A DNA stretch of 64,000 nt from Bacteroidota bacterium (GCA_021815405.1 JAKAGV010000014.1:106698-170697), one strand, 5' to 3'. Positions 45,883 to 55,579 are shown, counted from the first letter of the stretch. Numbers and translations: made by a program. The notes: a model not told the origin generated them from the sequence alone.

Positions 45883-46758
45883 ATGTTAAAGAAAAAAAGA
45901 ACAGCGTACTTGGTAATCTTAATTTTAGTTTGCGGCATAGGGTATAATTATGCTCAGATTAAAAATGGAAATAGGCATGCAAGGATGCTGTCAGTTGATT
46001 CGGATTTTATATCAAACAGCATTCCAGTCGAGGCTGTTCCGAATATTAATTTAACTAATCGGAATGATAAGTCTCCCGTGTTAGCTGCAGTATTATCTGC
46101 CGTATTACCGGGAGCCGGAGAAATTTACACGGGCTATTATTGGAAGGCTGCTTTTTTCCTGGTAATAGAAGCTGCAGCAATTACCACTGCGGCTATTTAT
46201 ACTCATAAGGGAGATTTTCAAACTGCGTTCTTCCAGCAGTATGCAAATGAACATTGGAGCGCAGCAAGGTACGCGCACTGGACAATCAACAATATAAAAT
46301 CCTTAAATCCTAATGTTGATCCTTCGCAGTATCATGTTTTCAATAGTGACGGCAGTGTAGACTGGAGCGGGCTAAACAGTCTTGAATCGGCAATAGGCGG
46401 AGGTTATTCACATAACCTGGCAACATTCGGAACGCAGGATTATTATGAAATTATCGGCAAGTATCCGCAGTTCAGTCACGGCTGGGATACTTCCAATCCG
46501 AATGATACCGACTACCATATTTTAACACCGCAGTTTTTATGGTATGCGCATCAGCGTGGATTAGCGAACAGCTTATATACTACCGGCAACACTGCAATCA
46601 TTGCTCTCTATATAAATCATTTCTTAAGTCTTCTTGATGCCGTATGGAGCGCTCATTCTTATAACAATTCATTAGCATTTAATATGAGTGTGCACGACTC
46701 AAATATTGCCGGGCAAATTGGACTTACGCCAACCCTAAACTTAAGCTATGGATTTTAA
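45883..46758 (+). CDS. DUF5683-like membrane/envelope protein
   Basis: 291 residues if ATG 45883 is used, which has GGAG 8 nt upstream; upstream ATG 45862 and TTG 45826 are less likely. Signal segment ~1-23 ends NYAQ. SPVLAAVLSAVLPGAGEIYT GYYWKAAFFLVIEAAA resembles the helix pair of DUF5683 proteins. The remainder is soluble, ending in a beta-type strand GLTPTLNLSYGF. Stop and next start abut (TAA-ATG). Possibly an accessory of the efflux operon; function unknown. Confidence 0.65.
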   Translation: MLKKKRTAYLVILILVCGIGYNYAQIKNGNRHARMLSVDSDFISNSIPVEAVPNINLTNRNDKSPVLAAVLSAVLPGAGEIYTGYYWKAAFFLVIEAAAITTAAIYTHKGDFQTAFFQQYANEHWSAARYAHWTINNIKSLNPNVDPSQYHVFNSDGSVDWSGLNSLESAIGGGYSHNLATFGTQDYYEIIGKYPQFSHGWDTSNPNDTDYHILTPQFLWYAHQRGLANSLYTTGNTAIIALYINHFLSLLDAVWSAHSYNNSLAFNMSVHDSNIAGQIGLTPTLNLSYGF

Positions 46759-47361
46759 ATGAGAATATTTTTATCACTTACAATTGTTATAGTATTGTTG
46801 AGCCAATCAAACCAGATATATGCGCAAGAATCAAGTAATGGCGCATTCGGAGAAGCTTCAGTTAAAATTACAAAGATATTCGGGCAGAATGCAATATTAA
46901 CCGGAGGAAGATTCGGCTGGGTGATAGACAGCAGTATAGTACTTGGAGGCGGTGTATATGCACTTGCAAGCAATGTAAAAACAAACATTGCTGATCCGGT
47001 CAGCGGACAACAAGTAATGTTAGGCTTTAATTGCGGGGGAGTAGAATTGGAATATATATTTTTTCCAGAAAGCAAAGTACATGCTTCCATAGAAATGCTT
47101 TTTGCAGGAGCGGGTACAACTTATGGAGTCTCTAACAAAAACGTACCTCATTTTAATTACTTCAGTCAAAATCTTTTACTATGGGAACCAGGAGTTAATA
47201 TCGAATTCAATTTAGTATATTGGCTTCATTTTGATGCCGGTATAAGCTACAGAATCTGTACCACACCCGGAACCCTATCCTTTTATAATACCGGTGGAAT
47301 AAGCCTGAAAGACCTGGAAGGTTTATCTGCATTAGTCTCTTTTAAATTTGGCAGCTTTTAA
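46759..47361 (+). CDS. Putative outer-membrane beta-barrel protein
   Basis: 200 residues, signal peptide ending NQIYAQ. Strands such as AILTGGRFGWVIDSSIVLGG, QQVMLGFNCGGVELEYIFFP and WLHFDAGISYRICTT, ending ALVSFKFGSF. Starts directly after the previous stop, so coupled. Family not recognised. Confidence 0.68.
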   Translation: MRIFLSLTIVIVLLSQSNQIYAQESSNGAFGEASVKITKIFGQNAILTGGRFGWVIDSSIVLGGGVYALASNVKTNIADPVSGQQVMLGFNCGGVELEYIFFPESKVHASIEMLFAGAGTTYGVSNKNVPHFNYFSQNLLLWEPGVNIEFNLVYWLHFDAGISYRICTTPGTLSFYNTGGISLKDLEGLSALVSFKFGSF

Positions 47362-47389
47362 TTTCTTAAAAACACAATTATTTAAAGAC

Positions 47390-48601
47390 ATGGAAAAAAA
47401 TAATTTTAATATTAAACCGGCAGAATCAAGTTGTAAGAATTTGAAATTACTTACGATCATTTCTTTAGTTTTATTTTCAATCAGTTTGTCTTCAATTTCA
47501 TTTTCTCAACAAGCATTTTCCAATTCGAAATTGACGGCAATAAAAACTTTGTCGTTAAATTCTTTGCAATATGGAAATGAAATAAGAAGTCTAAAGTCAG
47601 AAGAAAATCTAATTTCTGATATCAGATCTCAGATTTATTTTGGTTCGGGTTTGTCCGGTTTAAGAAATGATGTGAAAGATACCATAAATGATTACATTCC
47701 ATTAAGTCAGTTTACTTATGCCGGAGAGGAACGGTACACTTTGGATGGTTCACTTCCAAGAGCAGTTACGAAAATTAAACCAACCAACCTTGCAATATTA
47801 GGCGGAGTATATGCAGGTGCATTTGTATTTCTGGATATATACCAGAGGCATGCATGGTGGAGTGACCAGAGAGGCGGATTTCATTTTGAAGAAGATTGGG
47901 TTTCAGCATTGCAATCAGATAAAGCCGGTCATGCATTCGGCGGCTACATGGCATCTTATTTAATGAGCGAGGGATTAATGTCATCCGGATTTTCATGGAA
48001 TGCGGCAACAATCTGGGGGGGCATCTTCGGATGTATTTATCAAACTTATGTTGAAGTCAATGACGGCTTTGCCAGAGAATGGGGATTCAGTCCTTCTGAC
48101 TGGTACTTTGATGCGATTGGACCAACATTCTTTCTTGCACAACATTATGTTCCGGCGCTGCAGAATATAACTCCTAAGTGGCAGTATGTCCCAACAAAGT
48201 GGTTGAACGAGCCGCAGATTGTACGTCCGAGTACTTTTATTGACGATTACAACAGCTCAACTTTCTGGTGGTCGGTAAATGTTTATAATATTTTGCCAGA
48301 AAACTTAAAACGATACTGGCTGCCTTGGCTTAACGTTGCTGTTGGTTACGGAGCAGACGCAGTTGATGCGGTAAAGGATCCAAACCAGCCGCCGGATCAA
48401 CTTTCACAGAGACGATTCGTTATTGGGCTTGATTACAATTTAGTCCGGCTTCTGCCTTCAGGAGGATCATTTTGGAATTGGCTTAGACAGGGTTTGAACT
48501 TCCTAAAGCTCCCTTCGCCGGCAATAGAATTCGGACCGGGAGGGACAAGGTTTTCATTATTATATCCGTTTAGGATAAATCTTGGCGGCGTAAAATTTTA
48601 G
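47390..48601 (+). CDS. DUF2279 family envelope protein
   Basis: 403 residues from ATG 47390 (the frame is open from 47348). Signal peptide ~20-46. Core DUF2279 segments: WVSALQSDKAGHAFGGYMAS, WGGIFGCIYQTYVEVNDGFA and EWGFSPSDWYFDAIGPTFFL. The His and Asp residues in DKAGHAFG and DWYFDAIG are conserved in the family. Localisation is probably the outer membrane or periplasm. Last gene of the efflux-associated run; role unknown. Confidence 0.85.
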   Translation: MEKNNFNIKPAESSCKNLKLLTIISLVLFSISLSSISFSQQAFSNSKLTAIKTLSLNSLQYGNEIRSLKSEENLISDIRSQIYFGSGLSGLRNDVKDTINDYIPLSQFTYAGEERYTLDGSLPRAVTKIKPTNLAILGGVYAGAFVFLDIYQRHAWWSDQRGGFHFEEDWVSALQSDKAGHAFGGYMASYLMSEGLMSSGFSWNAATIWGGIFGCIYQTYVEVNDGFAREWGFSPSDWYFDAIGPTFFLAQHYVPALQNITPKWQYVPTKWLNEPQIVRPSTFIDDYNSSTFWWSVNVYNILPENLKRYWLPWLNVAVGYGADAVDAVKDPNQPPDQLSQRRFVIGLDYNLVRLLPSGGSFWNWLRQGLNFLKLPSPAIEFGPGGTRFSLLYPFRINLGGVKF

Positions 48602-48625
48602 AATGTTTTAGCATACGGTGAAGGC

Positions 48626-48943
48626 TTAGACTAATCTAATTCCGGTCTCTATTATTTCTCTGGCTAACGGATTTTCTAACGAAAAATCCTTTGGATTAAA
48701 CGGAAGTACTTCTAATTCAGAACTAACTGAAAGAGTTATTCTTCTAATCTTATCTTTATCTTTTATTCTTACTCCTTCAAAGTCAGAAGATACAATAGCT
48801 AAGTCAATATCGCTCCATTCATTGCTGTAACCTTTAGCGTAGCTTCCAAATAAATAGGCGACCTCAATAGAAATATTGTTCTTTTTCAGCAGGTAAATAT
48901 ACTTGTCCACAATTATCTTTATATTATTTGGAATTTTAGCCAT
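48626..48943 (-). CDS. mntA: MNT-type minimal nucleotidyltransferase (antitoxin of a HEPN/MNT pair)
   Basis: 105 residues. AYLFGSYAKGYSNEWSDIDL then AIV is the GSxxxG...SDIDL catalytic motif. It overlaps the HEPN gene by 25 nt. In characterised HEPN/MNT systems the MNT protein AMPylates and neutralises the HEPN RNase; by analogy it is the antitoxin. The symbol refers to that MntA antitoxin, not a manganese gene. Confidence 0.88.
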   Translation of the reverse strand: MAKIPNNIKIIVDKYIYLLKKNNISIEVAYLFGSYAKGYSNEWSDIDLAIVSSDFEGVRIKDKDKIRRITLSVSSELEVLPFNPKDFSLENPLAREIIETGIRLV

Positions 48944-49311
48944 ATATATAGCTCTTTAATATGCTTGATATTTTCTTCTGCAAATTCTTTCGTACATGTT
49001 TTGAAAAATTCATTCTTATATTCGGGATATCTTACCTCAATATTAAAATCGTTTATTTTATCAAGAAGCACTTGTTTGTTTTCATCTAGTTCAATAAAAG
49101 ATAATTCCGACAACCTTACTAAGTTATGAATCTTAGGAGGGATTTTATTGTCATTATTTTTAACAAAGAGTGCTTTCAATAACTTTTCCAAAACCAAATG
49201 ACCGATAAAAAGAGCCCAATCAAATTTCCCGGATTCAAACAAAGTATTCGATGTTTCCAAATCATGTTCTGCACTTTCAAGCCAGTAATTGATATGTTCT
49301 TCTTTTGTCAT
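48919..49311 (-). CDS. hepT: HEPN-domain protein (toxin of a HEPN/MNT pair)
   Basis: 130 residues, helical. HINYWLESAEHDLETSNTLF, WALFIGHLVLEKLLKALFVK and DFNIEVRYPEYKNEFF define the HEPN family. The canonical RxxxxH RNase motif is not obvious, although the ARYP-like VRYP is retained, so activity is uncertain. First gene of the pair on the minus strand. Confidence 0.85.
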   Translation of the reverse strand: MTKEEHINYWLESAEHDLETSNTLFESGKFDWALFIGHLVLEKLLKALFVKNNDNKIPPKIHNLVRLSELSFIELDENKQVLLDKINDFNIEVRYPEYKNEFFKTCTKEFAEENIKHIKELYIWLKFQII

Positions 49312-49386
49312 TTTTATAAATCGTAAATTAATTACAAATAAATCTAATAAAAATATTTAAATATTACTGCAAGCGATCCGGGTTTT

Positions 49387-49612
49387 TCGATGTAATTATT
49401 CTGTGTTCCAAAGTGTTTAACCTGCGCCTCAAGACTTTGCTTTTTACTTCGAAGACATTACTAAGTGCGTCAAAGATATCAGCACGTCGGCGATGTTGTC
49501 CTTTATGTCGAAAATGCTACCCGTTAAGCCGAAGATGTTGTACGACAATGTCAAAGACAAGACTTTAAACATTGTGGTATTACTCTGAATGTCGAAGACA
49601 ATACGTCATCTC
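49387..49612. repeat. Degenerate ~21-bp tandem array (about ten units)
   Basis: Units beginning TC-AAG/TCGAAG recur at roughly 21-nt steps, e.g. TCGAAGACATTACTAAGTGC, TCGAAAATGCTACCCGTTAA, CCGAAGATGTTGTACGACAA, TCGAAGACAATACGTCATCT; individual gaps of 17, 20, 22 and 42 nt occur. It is GC-richer than its surroundings and has no open frame across the array. It sits ~190 nt upstream of the DtxR-type gene. Confidence 0.6.
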
Positions 49613-49803
49613 ATTTACCGGATGCTTCGAAGTATAATAGAGCCTTCCGGCTGCATTACTATTCCTATATTCCATATTTTTTTAAGATCATGGTAAACGC
49701 CGAACTTCTTTTTAGATGCAATTTTATAACTTAGCTCTGTGTTTAAGCCCACTTGATTAAATTATTAAGCATACTTAAATTAAAATCAAAAATTAACTTA
49801 AAG
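49613..49803 (+). promoter_or_regulatory. Upstream region of the DtxR-type gene with a palindrome
   Basis: TTAAG-CATA-CTTAA at 49765-49778 is a small palindrome 26 nt before the start. It could be an autoregulatory operator, but DtxR-type sites vary and no second copy was found upstream of the neighbouring porin or Nramp genes. Confidence 0.3.
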
Positions 49804-50460
49804 ATGAAAAACATTTCCAAAGAAGATTACTTGAGTGTTATATTCAAGAATCTGAATTACGACGGCGAAATTAAACCGAACATTATAGCTGCAAAGCTGT
49901 CGATATCCAACGCAGCGGTAACAGACATGCTTAAGAAGCTGGCGAAAGACGGCTTCGTGGTTTATAAGCGCTACAAGGGAATTCAGCTTACAGAAGAAGG
50001 TGAAAGCTATGCACGCAACATGGTAAGGCGCCACCGCATCTGGGAAGTTTTTTTAAATCAGGTAGTCGGAATGCCGTGGGATAAAGTGCATGATGAAGCT
50101 AACAGACTTGAACACTCATCATCCGATGATTTGATTGACCGTCTTGAGGTGATGCTGGATTATCCGGAGTATGATCCGCATGGTGATCCGATTCCTTCTA
50201 AAGAAGGTAAGCTACCAAAAATTAAAAAACATAGACCTCTATCCGAGCTTAAAGAAAACGAAACAAGCACAGTTATACGGGTTAATGATTTTGATGAAAG
50301 CTTCCTAAAGTATATTTCAAAGATCGGAATAAAGCTTAAAGAAAAAATTACAGTAAAGGAAAGAAGAACGTTTGATAAATCGATGGAAATTCTGATAAAC
50401 GGCAAGCCATGGAATATAAGCAACAAGCTTGCTCAAAATATTTTTGTTGAAATGAAATAA
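49804..50460 (+). CDS. DtxR/MntR-family metal-dependent regulator
   Basis: 218 residues from ATG 49804 (the frame is open from 49753 but KNISKEDYLSVIFKNL is the natural start). Winged helix ~5-65 (IIAAKLSISNAAVTDMLKKL AKDGFVVYKRYKG), dimerisation/metal domain ~70-140 with RRHRIWEVFLNQVVGMPWDK and HDEANRLEHSSSDDLIDRL, and an SH3-like FeoA domain ~155-218. Glu/His ligands in VHDEANRLEHS fit metal sensing. Located before a porin and an Nramp transporter; a Mn or Fe repressor of these is the simplest reading. Confidence 0.92.
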   Translation: MKNISKEDYLSVIFKNLNYDGEIKPNIIAAKLSISNAAVTDMLKKLAKDGFVVYKRYKGIQLTEEGESYARNMVRRHRIWEVFLNQVVGMPWDKVHDEANRLEHSSSDDLIDRLEVMLDYPEYDPHGDPIPSKEGKLPKIKKHRPLSELKENETSTVIRVNDFDESFLKYISKIGIKLKEKITVKERRTFDKSMEILINGKPWNISNKLAQNIFVEMK

Positions 50461-50525
50461 TGCATCCCGAAAAATCTATCGATAAGAGCTTAAAAAAATA
50501 ATCGGTAAATTAATTTTAAGAGAGT

Positions 50526-51842
50526 ATGAAAATAATAATTAAGCTAAATGTCTTTTGGGTTTGTATTTCTGCAGCCAATATAATGTATGGACAAAATCAA
50601 GACAGCAGTTCAAAATTTAATTTTCATTTCCAACAGACTATTATTACTCAAGAACATCCTGCTTTCAGAGCTGATTATTCAGGTGAAAACAGTCTTAATA
50701 ATTTTGCTGAAGCAGCAACTTCGTTTACATCAACTTTTTATTTTGGTTTAAGACTTTCAAATAATTTAGGAGTTTATTTTGATCCGGAAATTTCCGGCGG
50801 CAATGGCATCAGCGGTGCAATTGGCTTAGCTGGATTCTCAAATGGAGAGACCTTCAGAGTCAGCAGCACTAATCCTGTAATGTACCCTGCAAGAATATTT
50901 CTGCGTTACGTAATAAATTTGAACGAAGCAGAATTAGACACTCTAAATAATCAGCCTAATCAGCTGTATGGAATTGAAAGCAAAGAAAACATAACAATTA
51001 TTTTAGGCAAGTTTGGAATTGCTGATTACTTTGATAACAACGAGTACTCGAATGATCCGAGATCCCAGTTTTTAAACTGGTCATTAATGAATTCCGGTGC
51101 ATGGGATTATCCGGCGGATACAAGAGGATACACTTGGGGACTTAGAATAAAGTATAGCAATCCTGATTTTGCACTACAATTTGCGGCAGTAATGGAACCG
51201 CTTAGAGCCAATGGCTTAAGGATGGATCCGAATATAAATAAAGCATTTGGGCTTGCATTGGAATTAGACAAAAATTATTCTTTAGTGAATGCACCTGGAA
51301 TTGCAAGGCTGCTTTTTTTTTACAACAGAGCAAGAATGGGCAGCTATTCCGAAGTAATAAATAATCCTGCTCTTCAAATGGATATAACGAAGTCAAGGAA
51401 GTATGGACGCGATAAATTGGGATGTGCTTTTAATTTTTCACAACAAATAAATAAAAATGCTGGAGGATTCATTAGGCTAAGTTGGAACGACGGCAAAAAT
51501 GAAACATGGGCTTTTACTGAGATTGATCGTTCGGCGGCAATAGGTTTTACTGATAACGAAGTTATTATGAATAAAATTTCTTCCGACTTGGGAATAGCGT
51601 TTGTAATAAACGGTATATCTTCTCTGCATAGTGAATATTTAAGTAAAGGAGGTCATGGATTTATGATTGGTGATGGTAAATTAAATTATTCACCCGAAAA
51701 TATTTTTGAAGCTTATTTAAAATTAAAAATTGGCAGATACCTGGAACTAACACCTGATTATCAGTTTGTAATAAATCCTGCTTATAATAAGGATAGAGGT
51801 CCAGTAAATATTTTTGCATTGAGAGGGCATACGGAGTTTTGA
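50526..51842 (+). CDS. Carbohydrate-selective porin (OprB-like), outer membrane
   Basis: 438 residues, signal peptide ending NIMYGQ. FNFHFQQTIITQEHPAFRAD, LGKFGIADYFDNNEYSNDPR SQFLNWSL and TRGYTWGLRIKYSNPDFALQ are OprB-like, and the C-terminus NIFALRGHTEF is the last strand. Its position between a metal regulator and Nramp transporter suggests it may admit metal ions or chelates rather than sugars; this is inference. It starts 65 nt after the regulator. Confidence 0.82.
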   Translation: MKIIIKLNVFWVCISAANIMYGQNQDSSSKFNFHFQQTIITQEHPAFRADYSGENSLNNFAEAATSFTSTFYFGLRLSNNLGVYFDPEISGGNGISGAIGLAGFSNGETFRVSSTNPVMYPARIFLRYVINLNEAELDTLNNQPNQLYGIESKENITIILGKFGIADYFDNNEYSNDPRSQFLNWSLMNSGAWDYPADTRGYTWGLRIKYSNPDFALQFAAVMEPLRANGLRMDPNINKAFGLALELDKNYSLVNAPGIARLLFFYNRARMGSYSEVINNPALQMDITKSRKYGRDKLGCAFNFSQQINKNAGGFIRLSWNDGKNETWAFTEIDRSAAIGFTDNEVIMNKISSDLGIAFVINGISSLHSEYLSKGGHGFMIGDGKLNYSPENIFEAYLKLKIGRYLELTPDYQFVINPAYNKDRGPVNIFALRGHTEF

Positions 51843-51889
51843 TCAAAAGTGGTTTAATTATTTAAGACTTCTTTTTAAAAAAGTATTAG

Positions 51890-53194
51890 ATGAAAAACAT
51901 ATTGGATGCATCCTCGGTAATAAACGATAACAAAACAAGGAATCTTGCTGAAGAGACTTTGTCCGGAAAATCCAAGAAAGGAATTATCACAAGGTTAATA
52001 CCTTTTATTGGACCAGCGTTTATTGCAAGCATAGCTTATGTAGATCCGGGAAACTTCGCCACTAATATTCAAAGCGGATCGGAGTTTGGTTACACACTTT
52101 TGTGGGTGATACTTGTAAGCAACCTAATGGCAATGTTAATACAGTCTCTTTCTGCAAAGCTGGGAATTGCAACGGGAAACAATCTGGCAGAACATTGCAG
52201 AAACCATTACAGCAAGCCTGTAGTGATTGGAATGTGGATCTTAATGGAATTAGTTGCAATGGCAACAGACCTTGCAGAGTTTTTAGGAGCGGCGATAGGA
52301 TTCCAATTATTATTCGGCTTCCCGTTAATTATCGGAGGAATACTAACTGCAATTTGTACTTTCTTAATACTTGGGTTAGAGCGGTACGGCTTCCGCCCGC
52401 TTGAAATTGCAATAGCGGTAATGGCGAGCGTAATTGCATTATGTTATATTCTGGAGACTGCACTCGACAAGCCGGATTTTAAGATGCTTGTTTATAATTC
52501 GTTTGTGCCAAGATTTTCAGGAACAGAAAGCATTATACTTGCAGCAGGGATACTAGGAGCTACGGTAATGCCTCATGCAATCTTTCTTCATTCCGCATTG
52601 ACGCAGCAGAGAATTATTGTTAAGCATCCGGATAAATTGAAAAAGCTTTTCCGTTTTGAAATCCTTGATGTATTAATAGCCATGGGCATTGCAAGCTTTG
52701 TAAATATGGCAATGCTTATAATGGCGGCGTCGACTTTTCACCAGCATGGATATACGAGTGTTGCTACAATTGAAGAAGCTCATTTAACATTAGCTCCGCT
52801 ATTGGGATCGGCAGCAAGCTGGATATTTGCTATTTCACTTCTAGCATCAGGACTTTCATCTTCTACAGTAGGAACAAGTGCAGGGCAGGTAATGATGCAG
52901 GGATTTCTTCACAGGCACATACCCGTGTGGCTGCGGAGGATTATTACAATTATTCCATCATTAACTGTTATAGCTTTAGGACTAGATCCTACGCGGACGC
53001 TGGTAATTAGCCAGGTAATATTAAGTTTCGGGCTGCCGTTTGCAATTATACCGCTGATAATATTCACTAAGAATAAAAACATAATGGGCGTTCTAGTAAA
53101 TAAAAAAACGACTACGATTTTGCTTTCATTTATTGCCGGTTTAATTATATTTTTAAATATCTATTTAATTTACCAGGTTTTATTCATTGGATAA
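51890..53194 (+). CDS. mntH: Nramp-family divalent metal (Mn2+/Fe2+) transporter
   Basis: 434 residues, 11 helices. The metal-binding motif of helix 1 is YVDPGNFATNIQSGSEFGY (DPGN), and helix 6 has GATVMPHAIFLHSALTQQR (MPH). LAEFLGAAIGFQLLFGFPL is also conserved. Proton-coupled uptake of Mn2+ or Fe2+ through the inner membrane. The USP gene overlaps its end by 8 nt. Confidence 0.96.
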   Translation: MKNILDASSVINDNKTRNLAEETLSGKSKKGIITRLIPFIGPAFIASIAYVDPGNFATNIQSGSEFGYTLLWVILVSNLMAMLIQSLSAKLGIATGNNLAEHCRNHYSKPVVIGMWILMELVAMATDLAEFLGAAIGFQLLFGFPLIIGGILTAICTFLILGLERYGFRPLEIAIAVMASVIALCYILETALDKPDFKMLVYNSFVPRFSGTESIILAAGILGATVMPHAIFLHSALTQQRIIVKHPDKLKKLFRFEILDVLIAMGIASFVNMAMLIMAASTFHQHGYTSVATIEEAHLTLAPLLGSAASWIFAISLLASGLSSSTVGTSAGQVMMQGFLHRHIPVWLRRIITIIPSLTVIALGLDPTRTLVISQVILSFGLPFAIIPLIIFTKNKNIMGVLVNKKTTTILLSFIAGLIIFLNIYLIYQVLFIG

Positions 53195-54101
53195 TCCGAT
53201 AATTAAAAATTTACTTATCCCGCTTGACGGATCAACACTAGCTGAATCGGTTCTTCCGTATGCAATACAGATTGCCAGGAAGCTGAAGATTTCCGTTACG
53301 CTTCTACATTTAATAGAAACCGGTGCGCCTGAAAAGATTCACGGACAAATGCATCTTACAAAACCTGCGCAGGCAGAGAAGTATCTGAGATCAATTTCAT
53401 CGTCAGAGATATTCAAGAACATCGATGTTGAAATTCACGTTCATGAAACAAGCGTAGAAGACGTAGCTAAAAGTATCTCTGAACATTCCAAAGAACTTAA
53501 GCAGGACCTAGTAATAATGTGTACTCACGGAAGCGGCGGTATACATCATATTTTATTCGGAACAATTGCACAGCAGGTTATATCACTTGGCATTACACCT
53601 GTTATGCTAATAAATCCTTTGCGGGATTTTAAAAGCCAGAACTGCCGCTTAGAAAATTTCTTAATACCGCTTGACGGCAACCCGGAACATGAGCATGTAC
53701 TGGATTATGCCTTATGGTTTGCCAAGATATGCGGGGCAAAAATACATCTGTTTTCAGCTATACCACGTTTCGGAACAATGTCGGGTGAGTTTACACAGTC
53801 CAACAGACTGCTTCCGGGTACAACATCGAGGATGATGGACATGCTTGTAACCGATGCTGAAGAATATCTTACAAAGCTAAAAGATAAGCTGGAACAAAGC
53901 GGGCTAAAAGTAACTTCCGGCTACTCCAGAGGAGATCCCGCAGAAGAAATAACAGAAGCAGCAAAAAAGAAAAAAGCTGATCTAATAATACTAGCAACAC
54001 ACGGTAAGAAAGGCGCAGAAGCATTTTGGGAAGGAAGTATAACTCCGAAGATAAGCAAGTCAAGCAGCATCCCTTTGCTTTTAGTACCAATCAGACAATA
54101 A
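53187..54101 (+). CDS. Universal stress protein, tandem UspA domains
   Basis: 304 residues from a TTG start overlapping mntH. Two UspA domains: ~5-140 (NLLIPLDGSTLAESVLPYAI ... MCTHGSGGIHHILFGTIAQQ) and ~155-300 (NFLIPLDGNPEHEHVLDYAL ... LATHGKKGAEAFWEGSITPK). The GxxG(9-10)GS-type ATP motif is partly kept in both. Cytoplasmic, stress adaptation. Genetic coupling to mntH suggests linkage to metal or oxidative stress. Confidence 0.93.
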   Translation: MDNPIIKNLLIPLDGSTLAESVLPYAIQIARKLKISVTLLHLIETGAPEKIHGQMHLTKPAQAEKYLRSISSSEIFKNIDVEIHVHETSVEDVAKSISEHSKELKQDLVIMCTHGSGGIHHILFGTIAQQVISLGITPVMLINPLRDFKSQNCRLENFLIPLDGNPEHEHVLDYALWFAKICGAKIHLFSAIPRFGTMSGEFTQSNRLLPGTTSRMMDMLVTDAEEYLTKLKDKLEQSGLKVTSGYSRGDPAEEITEAAKKKKADLIILATHGKKGAEAFWEGSITPKISKSSSIPLLLVPIRQ

Positions 54102-54223
54102 TTATTTCCGTTGTATAACTATAGTTCAATCTCATTCGAATTTAGTGCAAGCTCGAGAAAGATTACGATTAAGATTAAGAAGAATTTAGACGGTGCGGCT
54201 GTAAGGCTAACAATTTTTTTAAA

Positions 54224-55579
54224 ATGAATCCTAAGAGAATCAGGCTGTTAAAAAACGGTGAAGAAAAATCCGGTCCAGTAATTTACTGGATGAGCCGCGA
54301 CCAGAGGGTGAAAGATAATTGGGCATTAATTGCTTCTCAGGAGGAAGCTTTAAAAAGAAAGCAGCAATTGGTTGTTGTGTTTTGTCTGGTAGATAATTTT
54401 CTTGAAGCTACGGAAAGGCAGTATATGTTTATGATCCGCGGACTTAAAGAAGTTGAAAAATATCTTGAGAGACTTAATATCCCGTTTGTTTTATTAACCG
54501 GTAAACCGGGAAATGAGATTCCTAAGTTTATAAAGGAAACCGGTGCGGGTGTTTTATATACCGACTTTGATCCGCTCAAGATAAAAAGGAGATGGAAAGA
54601 TGAGGCTGGGGAAAAGATAAGCATACAGTTTTACGAAGTCGATGCCCACAATATAATTCCATGTTTCCATGCTTCGATAAAAGAAGAATACGGAGCTAAT
54701 ACTTTCAGACCAAAGATGCACCGGCACTTAAAAGAGTTTTTTGACGAATTCCCAAAGATAAAGAAAATGAAGAGCGGAGAATTATTATTTCATAAGAATA
54801 ATTGGGAAGAAATAATAAGAAAATTGAAAATAGATTTATCGGTCGGTGAAGCCGATTGGATAACTCCGGGAGAAAAAGCAGCCGGATCAGCACTTGAAAA
54901 TTTTCTAATAAATAAAATAGAAAAATACGATGCGGAAAGAAATGATCCGGTAAAAGACTCTCAATCCAACCTTTCGCCATATTTACATTTCGGACAGATT
55001 TCTGCACAAAGGATTGCTTTGGATATAGAAAAATTTGAACTGCCGGTTAACGACAAAGAATCTTTTCTGGATGAATTAATTGTCAGGAGGGAGCTTGCAG
55101 ATAATTTTTGTTATTACAATTTCAATTACGATTCATTTGAAGGTTTCCAGCCTTGGGCAAAGAAGACTTTAAATGATCATAGAAAAGATGAGAGAGAATT
55201 TGTCTATTCACTTAAAGAATTTGAAAATGCAAGAACTCATGAAGATTTATGGAACGCAGCGCAAAGGCAGCTAATTATTACCGGCAAGATGCATGGGTAT
55301 ATGCGTATGTACTGGGCAAAGAAAATATTGGAATGGTCGGAGTCTCCCGAAGACGCATTGAAGACTGCAATTTATTTGAACGATAAATATGAACTTGATG
55401 GACGCGATCCAAACGGATATACCGGATGCGCATGGGCTATTGGAGGAGTGCATGACAGAGCATGGAATGAGAGGGATATCTTCGGCAAGATAAGATACAT
55501 GAACAGGAACGGATGCAAGAGGAAGTTTGATATTGATGCTTATATTGAAAAATATAAAGGGAATTACGTTTTGAAATAA
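54224..55579 (+). CDS. phrB: Deoxyribodipyrimidine photolyase, class II
   Basis: 451 residues. VIYWMSRDQRVKDNWALIAS at the N-terminus is typical of class II CPD photolyases, as are SNLSPYLHFGQISAQRIALD, FLDELIVRRELADNFCYYNF and ARTHEDLWNAAQRQLIITGK in the FAD domain, and DGRDPNGYTGCAWAIGGVHD near the C-terminus. It uses light to reverse cyclobutane dimers. Monocistronic by spacing. Confidence 0.96.
   Translation: MNPKRIRLLKNGEEKSGPVIYWMSRDQRVKDNWALIASQEEALKRKQQLVVVFCLVDNFLEATERQYMFMIRGLKEVEKYLERLNIPFVLLTGKPGNEIPKFIKETGAGVLYTDFDPLKIKRRWKDEAGEKISIQFYEVDAHNIIPCFHASIKEEYGANTFRPKMHRHLKEFFDEFPKIKKMKSGELLFHKNNWEEIIRKLKIDLSVGEADWITPGEKAAGSALENFLINKIEKYDAERNDPVKDSQSNLSPYLHFGQISAQRIALDIEKFELPVNDKESFLDELIVRRELADNFCYYNFNYDSFEGFQPWAKKTLNDHRKDEREFVYSLKEFENARTHEDLWNAAQRQLIITGKMHGYMRMYWAKKILEWSESPEDALKTAIYLNDKYELDGRDPNGYTGCAWAIGGVHDRAWNERDIFGKIRYMNRNGCKRKFDIDAYIEKYKGNYVLK

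Noticed and set aside
49765..49778. MntR operator palindrome as a firm call.
   Set aside because: Only 5-bp arms in AT-rich DNA, and no matching copies upstream of the porin or Nramp genes; kept only as a weak feature.
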